Below the pieces are notes generated by a model that had not been told where the DNA came from, ran no database searches, and worked only from the letters and a program-made list of their open reading frames with translations. From contig JBMOQP010000049.1 of NCBI GenBank assembly GCA_049322715.1, positions 1 to 37,921 of the forward strand: a stretch of 37,921 nt of DNA, read 5' to 3'. Position 1 is the first letter of the stretch. The number at the start of each line of letters is the position of its first letter. The translations under genes and the position numbers were made by a program. This DNA is from Thiofaba sp049322715 (GTDB lineage Bacteria > Pseudomonadota > Gammaproteobacteria > Halothiobacillales > Halothiobacillaceae). Positions 31,912-37,921 of the stretch are shown here, one piece after another.

Positions 31912-33900
31912 TTATTTCCACCACTCGTAACCCGGCAGCCGTCCACTGAGCAGCTGGCCGTCCCATGCGTGTACGGATGAGGGCTTGCCGAACAGGTAAC
32001 CCTGCAGCAGGGCGGAAGGCAGATTCTGGCGGATGAACTGGGCCTGCGCCTCCGTCTCGATCCCCTCGACCACGACCGCCAGTTGCAGCCCCCGGGCCAG
32101 GGCAAGCATCGTCTCGACCACCTGCACGGCCTCGGGGAGATGCGGGATCTTGTTCCGGATGAAGCTCTGGTCGATCTTGAGCTTGTCGATGGGCAGCTCG
32201 TTGAGCAGGCTCAGGGTGGATTGTCCGGTGCCGAAATCGTCGACCGCGATCAGGAAGCCACGCATGGCCAGCTGCAGGATGCGCTCGCGTACCAGCGCGA
32301 TGCTTCCGACCAGGCCGGATTCGGTGATTTCCAGCATCAGGGCGGTGGGATCCAGGCGATGCTTGTGCAGGGTCCGGATCAGCAGGTCGGGCAGCTTGGG
32401 ATCAAGCAGCTGCCTCGGGCTGATATTGAGTGAAAGGAACAGGGGCTTGCCGGTCTGGTTGCGCCAGCTTGCAAGGTGCAGGCAGGCCTGGTCGAGCAGC
32501 CAGGTGGTCAGCGGAATGATGAGCCCGGTCTCCTCGGCCACGGGGATGAACTCTTCCGGCGGGACATAGGCCCCGTCCTGGTGTCGCCAGCGCATGAGGC
32601 ACTCGAAGCCCTCCAGCTGACCCGTCTGCGCGGAGATCAGGGGATGCAGGAAGCACTCGATCTCCCGTCGCTCGAGGGCGTGGCGCAGCCCCTGTTCGAG
32701 GTGGAAGCGGCGGGTGACCAGCTGGGACATGGAAGCGTCGTGCAGCGCGGCCTGGTCCCCGCCGCTCGACTTGGCCTGGAGGAGGGCGAGATGCCCGGCC
32801 TGCACCAGCTCGTCGGCCCGCCGGCCATCGCGCGGGAAGACGGCCATCCCCAGGCTGCCGGTGAGCTTCAGGGTGTAGCGCGGCTCCTGGAGTTCGATCG
32901 GGCGACGCAGGGATTCCAGGAAGGTGCCGGCCCGCTCGAGGGCGCGTGCGTGACTGGACTCCGGCGAAACAAGGGGTATGAGCAGGGCGAACTCGTCGCC
33001 GCCGAGGTGGGCGAGCCGCTCGCTGGGCTGGAGGGCGTGGCGCAGTCGGGCAGCGACCTGGACGAGGATCCGGTTGCCCAGATGGGGACCGAGGGTATCG
33101 TTGACGATCGTGAAACGGTCGATGCCGATGATCGCCAGCAGCCAGGGGCGTTCGGGGTCGGCCTGGAGGATGGCGTCCACCTCGTCGAGGAAGCTGGCCC
33201 GGTTCTGTAGCCCCGTGAGGGGGTCGTGGTGGGTCAGCTGGTGGAGCTGGGCGCGGGTTTCCTCCACCGGGCTGAGATCCTGAAGCACGCCAAGCAGATA
33301 CTGGGGGCGCCCCGCATCGTCCAGCAGGCTGAGGAGGCGCAGGAAGGCGGGAAAGGCCGAGCGATCGGCACGCCGCAGGACCAGGCGTCCTTCCCAGTGG
33401 CCGCGCTGGAGCATGTTGCCGCAAAGGTTATGGAAGAACGACTCGTCCTCGGGCGCCAGCACTTCCCCAAGCCGCCGCTCGCGCATCAGGCGAGCCGGAC
33501 GCTGGAGCATGTCCTCCAGCGCGGGATTCACCTCGAACACCTCCCCTTCGTGGCTGGCCATGAAGACCCCCTCGTCGAGGCGGGCGAACAGTTGCTGGGC
33601 AGCCCACTGTTGCCGTCTGAGGCGTTCCGCGCTGCGGGCGGCGTCGCGTAGCTGATCGCGGGTCCGGGTGGTTTGGGCGAGCAGGTTGTGCTGGGCGGCT
33701 ACGATGGCCTGCAGATGGGTCATCGCCTCGCGGATCGAGCGCCGTGGGGGCGGGGAGACGCCGCCGCCGGCGAGGTCGAGCAGCCGGCGACGCAGGGACC
33801 ACAGTCGCCAGATGAGGCCAGCCAGGGCGAGGCTGGCGATCGCGGACCAGGCCAGGCCGATGACCAGCAGCAGGTCGTGCGGGGAAGAGGTGGAATTCAT
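31912..33900 (-). CDS. Membrane-anchored PAS-GGDEF-EAL protein, probable phosphodiesterase
   Basis: A 662-residue protein. One N-terminal transmembrane helix (LLLVIGLAWSAIASLALAGL) is followed by a coiled coil, a PAS domain (about 105-225), a GGDEF domain and an EAL domain. The GGDEF signature is intact (300-304) but the metal Asp is Gly259 (IIGIDRFTIVNDTLGP), the conserved His is Pro and the guanine-binding Asp region reads GNRIL, so cyclase activity is unlikely. The EAL motif reads ECL (Glu433 kept) and NISPRQL, LEITES, VDDFGTGQS, KIDQSF and VEGIET are present, so phosphodiesterase activity is likely. The GGDEF domain may sense GTP, as known for some hybrid proteins. Confidence 0.93.
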   Translation of the reverse strand: MNSTSSPHDLLLVIGLAWSAIASLALAGLIWRLWSLRRRLLDLAGGGVSPPPRRSIREAMTHLQAIVAAQHNLLAQTTRTRDQLRDAARSAERLRRQQWAAQQLFARLDEGVFMASHEGEVFEVNPALEDMLQRPARLMRERRLGEVLAPEDESFFHNLCGNMLQRGHWEGRLVLRRADRSAFPAFLRLLSLLDDAGRPQYLLGVLQDLSPVEETRAQLHQLTHHDPLTGLQNRASFLDEVDAILQADPERPWLLAIIGIDRFTIVNDTLGPHLGNRILVQVAARLRHALQPSERLAHLGGDEFALLIPLVSPESSHARALERAGTFLESLRRPIELQEPRYTLKLTGSLGMAVFPRDGRRADELVQAGHLALLQAKSSGGDQAALHDASMSQLVTRRFHLEQGLRHALERREIECFLHPLISAQTGQLEGFECLMRWRHQDGAYVPPEEFIPVAEETGLIIPLTTWLLDQACLHLASWRNQTGKPLFLSLNISPRQLLDPKLPDLLIRTLHKHRLDPTALMLEITESGLVGSIALVRERILQLAMRGFLIAVDDFGTGQSTLSLLNELPIDKLKIDQSFIRNKIPHLPEAVQVVETMLALARGLQLAVVVEGIETEAQAQFIRQNLPSALLQGYLFGKPSSVHAWDGQLLSGRLPGYEWWK

Positions 33901-33961
33901 GGTCGAGACTTCCTGTCCGGGCCGCCCAACCGGGGGGGCGGCCGATGCGCTGTTCCTTGGT

Positions 33962-33990
33962 CACTCACCTCCCGGGCTGCCCTGTGAGTG
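33962..33990 (-). terminator. Hairpin downstream of the lipoprotein gene
   Basis: CACTCAC (33962-33968) pairs with GTGAGTG (33984-33990), with a GC-rich interior that can pair further. It lies 45 bases past the lipoprotein stop. No T-run follows on the minus strand, so it is a weak terminator candidate. The rest of the 134-base spacer shows only G/C-rich runs. Confidence 0.35.
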
Positions 33991-34034
33991 CTCCCCGCGG
34001 GGGCTTCCGGATGAGCCGGTGACACGCCCTTGCC

Positions 34035-35126
34035 TTATCGCTCCGGCGTCACGCCCAGGTGCTCGAGGCTCTCGTAAGTGAGGGCGCCGTGCGCCAGGCC
34101 GTTCTGCCGCTGGTAATCCAGCAGTGCGTGGTGGGTGCGCCTGCCGAACTTGCCGTCGACGGGGCCTGGGTCGAAGCCGGCGTGCTTCAAGGCGCCCTGG
34201 AGCGTTTGCACGAGGTCTGGCGTGAGCTCGTGGTCGCATACGGCGCGGCGGAACACGACGCTGGGCTCGCCTTCATAACGGGTGGCGATCAGGCGCTTGA
34301 TCTCCGGGGGGAGCTGCTGTTCGTCGACGTGCTCGGGGCTGGTGATTTCCTGCACGCGGAGATTCGCGGTCCGCGGGGCAATGTCGACGGGCACCGCGCG
34401 GGCCGGGGTCTCGATCACCCAGCGCGAGACTTCCTTGTAGACGGCTGGCTCGACCACCTCGCGGGTGGTTTCGGGCTGCACCAGAATATTGCGCTTGATG
34501 GTCTGGGTCTTCGCCGGGATGAGTCGCGAGCAGAGGGTCTGCACGGGCATGTCGGGCGAGCGACGGGCGGTGGAAACCTTGCAGCGCTCAAGGACGGTGC
34601 GTTCCGCCTCGATCTCGATGTCCACGTCGCGCTCTTCGAACACGGCCGGAACGACGACTGAACGGCGAATCTCCGGACGCACCATGACTTTCTCGCTGAT
34701 GCGCTTGTATACCGGCGGCTCGATGCGATAGGTGACGCCACCTTCCCGCACGATGATCTCCTTCCGGGCGGCCTCCACCATCGCCGGGGTGATCTCGATG
34801 TCGTTGACGGCATCGCGCACGACGATCTCCAGGGGCTTCTGCACCGGCTTGGGATTGATCACCGCCTGCACCCAGCACTCGCCCGGGCGGATGGTGGGCT
34901 GGCCTGCAGGAATCAGGGGCTGGGGGGCGGCCGTCGATTCTGCAGCCGCGGATGCCGCGGTCTGGGGCTGCTGCTGCGCAGGCGGCTTGATGGCTTCGGT
35001 CTGGGGCGAGGGGAGGGGCGCCGCGGTCGGCGTGCTGCTGGCCGAGGGCGTTCCATCGGGGATGTTCGCGCATCCGGCCAGGCTCATGCCCAGAATCATC
35101 GACATCAGAAGAGGGGACGGTCTCAT
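34035..35126 (-). CDS. Lipoprotein with C-terminal peptidoglycan-binding domain
   Basis: About 363 residues. From ATG 35126 the signal ends in lipobox LAGC (Cys19); TTG 35147 and ATG 35144 are alternative starts. A Pro/Ala/Gln/Thr-rich linker (about 25-80) follows. The central region (about 85-270) repeats a motif of the form VxPxVYKxxxxxVxxxPE: PPVYKRISEKVMVRPE, PAVFEERDVDIEIE, PAVYKEVSRWVIETPA, and has four isolated Cys. The C-terminus (about 300-360) is a PG_binding_1 domain (LQGALKHAGFDPGPVDGKFG, then TRRAL-like THHALLDYQRQNGL). It probably tethers to the cell wall; the role of the repeats is unknown. Confidence 0.85.
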   Translation of the reverse strand: MRPSPLLMSMILGMSLAGCANIPDGTPSASSTPTAAPLPSPQTEAIKPPAQQQPQTAASAAAESTAAPQPLIPAGQPTIRPGECWVQAVINPKPVQKPLEIVVRDAVNDIEITPAMVEAARKEIIVREGGVTYRIEPPVYKRISEKVMVRPEIRRSVVVPAVFEERDVDIEIEAERTVLERCKVSTARRSPDMPVQTLCSRLIPAKTQTIKRNILVQPETTREVVEPAVYKEVSRWVIETPARAVPVDIAPRTANLRVQEITSPEHVDEQQLPPEIKRLIATRYEGEPSVVFRRAVCDHELTPDLVQTLQGALKHAGFDPGPVDGKFGRRTHHALLDYQRQNGLAHGALTYESLEHLGVTPER

Positions 35127-35166
35127 CACTTCAGGCCTAGGCATCAAGGTTTCAAGGGCTGCGCTA

Positions 35167-35190
35167 AAAAAATCCCTCCTTGGATTTTTT
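35167..35190 (-). promoter_or_regulatory. A/T-stem hairpin in the lipoprotein leader, possible attenuator
   Basis: On the minus strand AAAAAATCC pairs with GGATTTTTT around AAGGAG, followed by another T. A stem ending in a T-run just before the lipoprotein gene resembles a leader terminator. The loop is a Shine-Dalgarno-like sequence containing GGA, about 25-45 bases before the possible start codons, too far to act directly as their ribosome site. Confidence 0.45.
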
Positions 35191-35266
35191 CAGCTCGGCT
35201 GGTCCCTCCTCTCAAGCCCTTGCGACAGCCCTGCCGCAAGGTCCTTCGGACGACGGCTTTCGGGAG

Positions 35267-35377
35267 CGTCGCGGCACATGCCCGCGACGGGCTCGGCAAA
35301 TCAATCGCTTACGCGATTGTTTGCGCCGGGGCATCCCTGCCCCGGACGGGAAGCGCTGATTAAATCAGCGCTTCCCG
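35267..35377 (-). repeat. Modular hairpin array, second copy of the purD-side module
   Basis: Hairpins in order: CGTCGCGG/CCGCGACG (35267-35289), GCAAA-T-CAATCGC/GCGATTG-TTTGC (35296-35324), CCGGGGCA-TCCC-TGCCCCGG (35326-35345) and a near-perfect palindrome with arms CGGGAAGCGCTGAT/ATCAGCGCTTCCCG (35347-35377). The first three correspond in order, spacing and linker (CTCnGCnAATCAA) to 17202-17280, with different stems. The third shows GCAGGGATGC on the minus strand. Confidence 0.85.
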
Positions 35378-35463
35378 AAGGCGCTGGACATGGTCGCACC
35401 GTGCGTCGATCCGCGTCACGGAGACTCTGGTGGCCGAGGACGGTCAGGCGCTTGTGCATGTTA

Positions 35464-35498
35464 CCCGGTTCGTTCGAACTAGTAATGCCTGAACCGGG
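35464..35498. repeat. Inverted repeat CCCGGTTC/GAACCGGG
   Basis: Arms of eight bases (35464-35471 and 35491-35498) around 19 bases containing TTCGAACTAG. It could be an operator or a structured RNA segment; nothing in the sequence decides this. Confidence 0.4.
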
Positions 35499-35532
35499 AC
35501 GAGCCAGGTGCTGACAGGCCTCGCCCGAAATG

Positions 35533-35559
35533 CGAAACGCCGACTTGATCGGCGTTTCG
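35533..35559 (-). terminator. Hairpin downstream of the SGNH-type gene
   Basis: CGAAACGCCGA pairs perfectly with TCGGCGTTTCG around CTTGA (11 pairs), about 50 bases past the stop codon at 35610. The 3' arm ends in TTTCG, then CATTTCG on the minus strand, so it is a plausible though not classical terminator. Confidence 0.55.
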
Positions 35560-35609
35560 TGTGGACTCGGGCATGGGGCACGAGACGTCAGGCGTGCCCC
35601 GGTTCCCGG

Positions 35610-36266
35610 TCAGGGGGCCTTCTTCGGCGGATTGGCGAGGATCGCCTCGGTGATGCCCTGGGCCCAGGCCCGGTAGTACTTGCCGGTGTAGTGCTGGCCG
35701 TCGACGGTCTTCCAGTCGCCCGGCTGGGAGAACTTGGTGGAGTCGATATAGGTGCAGGGCGCCACGTTCTCGGCAAGGAACTCGTTCACCCGCGTGACCA
35801 GTTCGGGCGCCTTGTTGAAACGTTTGCCCCCCTGGCCCCAGCCCGGGCCGGCCCAGTAGCACTGCGCGCCGGTTTCCTTGATCAGGCTGGTGAGCGCGTT
35901 GACCTCCTGGTAGGCCCAGCTTTTCGGGAAATCGGCGTTGGCATAGGAGCCGATGGTGTCGCCGATGACGACCAGAATGACATCGGTCTTGTCCTTGGCC
36001 ATGACATCCCTGACGGCGACGCCCTCGGCATTGCCCAGGATTTCGGTGGCCTCGCCCTGGCCGATGCGCTCCGCTCGACCACAGTCGGTCGTCGTCGGCT
36101 TGATCCACTTCATCGGCGAAGCCCCGCACACCCCGACGGAGTGCACGTTTGCGCCCTGTTTCACGAGGTTCTCATGCAGCGGATTCATCAGGTAGTGCGG
36201 TGTCGCCATGTGGCTCTCGCCAATGACGAGGAAGGTGAGTCCAGCAAGTGCTGCGGTTGCCGACAT
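35610..36266 (-). CDS. SGNH/GDSL-type hydrolase-like protein next to a cellulose-export gene
   Basis: A 218-residue protein from ATG 36266 (GGAG seven bases upstream; a GTG at 36311 is in frame). SGNH features: block I LTFLVIGESHMAT with Ser18, block II-like VHSVGVCGASPMKW, block III-like VVIGDTIGSYAN with Asp-Thr instead of Asn-Asp, and the C-terminal DGQHYTGKYY with Asp189 and His192. The hydrophobic segment before Ser18 is the first strand of the fold, so no separate signal peptide fits; export is therefore unclear. It follows a BcsC-like gene, so deacetylation or acetylation of an exopolysaccharide is possible but inferred. Confidence 0.75.
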   Translation of the reverse strand: MSATAALAGLTFLVIGESHMATPHYLMNPLHENLVKQGANVHSVGVCGASPMKWIKPTTTDCGRAERIGQGEATEILGNAEGVAVRDVMAKDKTDVILVVIGDTIGSYANADFPKSWAYQEVNALTSLIKETGAQCYWAGPGWGQGGKRFNKAPELVTRVNEFLAENVAPCTYIDSTKFSQPGDWKTVDGQHYTGKYYRAWAQGITEAILANPPKKAP

Positions 36267-36433
36267 GAGAAGTCTCCATTCAGGGGTGGGATTGATACGG
36301 TCCTTGCCCACTCCGCTCCCTGCTGGATTTGATCGGCGGCAGCGGGGCGAGTCGACACGGTGTGACGCTTGCCGCCCGAAGGTCGCAAGCCACTTCGCGT
36401 TTGGGGAAAGCTACATGGCGCCTTGGCACGGGG

Positions 36434-37921
36434 TCAATCATAGAAGCCCTTGGCGTACAGTCCCATGCGCCAGTCGGAATAACTGGCACTCTCCTGGGCA
36501 CCGAACGTGACACCGATTCGCCATTGAGGAGTCAGCGGCCAGGCGCCGTCAGCAAGGGCACTGTACACAACACCCTTGCCGCTCGAGGCCGGGTATTTGC
36601 CGGGCTCCGCGCCTGTCAGCGGGTTGCCTGGCGCGGTATCCTGCCAGTTCCAGTTGTGGCCGATTCCCGCCTGTACATTCAACTCCAGCTTGTCCAGTCG
36701 GGTTTCATACTGGGCCACGGCGCCGAGCTGAGCGTAGCGATCCGGGCTGAAATAGCCGCCGTGGCCGAACTCGAAGGCGCTCAGGTTGCGCTGGTAATGG
36801 CTCAGGATCAGTTCCGGCCCGAGCGACAGGCCCGGGATGGAGGTGATCGGGCGAAGTGCCCGGCTATAGAGTTCGTATTTCTTGTTGTCGGCCACGTTCT
36901 CGCCGGTCAAGGAGGCGGCCGTGAGGGAGGCGATGGCGCTCCAGTCCCCCAGGCGCCGGTTGCCGCTGAGGGTCAGGCCCGTTTGCAGCACCCGCCCCCA
37001 GCCCGCCGAATAGCCGACGGTCCGTTTGCCGCTGAACGCCAGGAGGCTCTCATCGCTGGGGCGCCTGAAGATGAGGGCGCTGAGCCCCCAGCCCGAGGTG
37101 TAGTAGCTGATGCCGGCCTCGCCGATCCACGCGGGGTCGGCTGCTGCACCCTTGTAGATGGTGCGGGGGGCGAGATAGGGGTGCTCGCTCTCGAGCTCTC
37201 CCGTGGCGGAGCGGCCGATGCCGAGCCGATAGACCAGGCCACTCTCCCCCGTGTGTTGCCAGAGGGCGTAGAAGCCCTTGCCCGAAACCTCATCGACACG
37301 ATCATCCACGCGCTGTCCTTCCAGTTTGAGGCTGACGTTGTCGCTTTCTCCCTGCCAGCTGGCGGTGAGGGCGGAGGTGGTTTGGGTGAGACGGCCTTCG
37401 CCAGGGGTGCCGGCCTTCTCGCGGATCATGGTCTCGAGTTTGACCGTCACGCCCGGGGTGGGCTCGTTGGAGGTGGCGCTGGCAACGGCAAGTTTTCCAT
37501 CCGGGCCGACAGAGAAGCGCTTCCCGCCCGCCTTGATGGCCTCCTTCACCTCGGGGGAGAGCAGCTCGGCCAGCGGACCTGGCTTGGCGCTGGCCTTCTC
37601 CAGCAGCTCTTCGTACCGCTTCAGGCGATGCAGGCTGAAGGCCAGGCCCTGGGCATTCGAGCTGGCCGGCTTCTTGGCATAGGCGGCCGAGAACTGCTGC
37701 GCGGCATCCTCGAGCTTGCCGAGCCGATACTGCGTCCAGCCCAGGAGCTCCAGCCCCCCCTCGTTGAGGGCGGCGTGCTGCTCCAGCAAGGCTTGCTCGG
37801 CCTCGGAATAGTTGCCCTGGTCAAAGGCGACCTTGGCCTTGTTGACGGCGAAATTCGCCAGGACCCGCTTCCGCTCGGGAGACTTTGGCTCCATTTTCTT
37901 GAGGACGTCCTGCATCTCTTC
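36434..37921 (-). CDS. BcsC-like cellulose export outer-membrane protein, C-terminal part
   Basis: Partial: the frame runs open to the window edge, so the N-terminus lies outside; an internal ATG at 37915 is not a proven start. The visible 493 residues start with TPR-type helices (FAVNKAKVAFDQGNYSEAEQ, then LGWTQYRLGKLEDAAQQF). A linker and a BcsC_C beta-barrel follow, with the family phrase GHGGYFSPDRYAQLGA and the ending SYSDWRMGLYAKGFYD. BcsC carries cellulose across the outer membrane. In other bacteria export depends on cyclic-di-GMP-activated BcsA; the GGDEF/EAL genes nearby may feed this. The 167 bases between it and the next gene show nothing clear. Confidence 0.9.
   Translation of the reverse strand, partial: EEMQDVLKKMEPKSPERKRVLANFAVNKAKVAFDQGNYSEAEQALLEQHAALNEGGLELLGWTQYRLGKLEDAAQQFSAAYAKKPASSNAQGLAFSLHRLKRYEELLEKASAKPGPLAELLSPEVKEAIKAGGKRFSVGPDGKLAVASATSNEPTPGVTVKLETMIREKAGTPGEGRLTQTTSALTASWQGESDNVSLKLEGQRVDDRVDEVSGKGFYALWQHTGESGLVYRLGIGRSATGELESEHPYLAPRTIYKGAAADPAWIGEAGISYYTSGWGLSALIFRRPSDESLLAFSGKRTVGYSAGWGRVLQTGLTLSGNRRLGDWSAIASLTAASLTGENVADNKKYELYSRALRPITSIPGLSLGPELILSHYQRNLSAFEFGHGGYFSPDRYAQLGAVAQYETRLDKLELNVQAGIGHNWNWQDTAPGNPLTGAEPGKYPASSGKGVVYSALADGAWPLTPQWRIGVTFGAQESASYSDWRMGLYAKGFYD

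Larger units (their letters stand above)
35127..35609. other. Structured spacer upstream of the lipoprotein gene
   Basis: Some 480 bases without a credible gene between two minus-strand genes. It contains a series of inverted repeats described separately (35167-35190, 35267-35377, 35464-35498, 35533-35559), plus small hairpins at 35241-35251 (GTCC-TTC-GGAC) and 35216-35240 (CTTGCG/CGCAAG). No promoter is convincing. Confidence 0.75.

Overview
The window is GC-rich, densely coded chromosomal DNA from a gammaproteobacterium. The evidence is gene order: dusB-fis, trxA-rho, engB-cytochrome c4-dsbA-endonuclease-GGDEF, and polA near thrB and a DUF2782 gene. As I recall it, Pseudomonas aeruginosa has a similar order (PA5487 dgcP, PA5488, dsbA, cc4, engB, polA, thrB). 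System II (ResB/CcsB) cytochrome c maturation and the many GC-rich palindromic spacers point to a Chromatiales/Ectothiorhodospiraceae-like lineage rather than Pseudomonas itself. The genus cannot be fixed from sequence alone.

Layout. 1-448 is a non-coding mosaic of palindromes. 449-4403 (minus) is a periplasmic copper-handling operon: two small metal-binding-type proteins, a TolC-like lipoprotein, a Tat-exported multicopper oxidase and a CusF-like protein. 4500-9819 holds engB and, divergently, cytochrome c4, resB, ccsB and dsbA, a redox/cytochrome maturation block. 9898-15132 holds a ThDP enzyme of acetolactate synthase type, an EEP-family hydrolase and two tandem GGDEF proteins, the second with a damaged active site. 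15246-17004 is trxA and rho. 17005-17321 is a hairpin array between convergent rho and purD. 17322-21888 holds purD, mscL, pyrE, a DUF423 gene carrying an in-frame repeat insertion, a small acidic/basic protein, fis and dusB. 21945-28742 (minus) holds a large dCache-HAMP-PAS-GGDEF-EAL protein, TRAP permeases without a binding protein, thrB, a DUF2782 protein and a LOG-family protein. 28826-31546 is polA. 31912-37921 (minus) holds a second GGDEF-EAL protein, a peptidoglycan-binding lipoprotein, an SGNH-type protein and the C-terminal part of a BcsC-like outer-membrane exporter.

Two themes stand out. First, cyclic-di-GMP: four GGDEF/EAL proteins lie in 38 kb, two with degenerate GGDEF sites, together with a cellulose-type export protein. 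Second, a dispersed hairpin family: at least eleven inverted repeats have stems that differ in sequence but stay complementary, around an almost invariant core (CATCCnTG on one strand, CAnGGAUG on the other). In every informative case the GGA face lies on the sense strand of the adjacent transcript, and it matches the published binding consensus of CsrA/RsmA. The family also sits inside two coding sequences. I regard this possible RNA-level system as the most interesting content; it is an inference from sequence, not shown.
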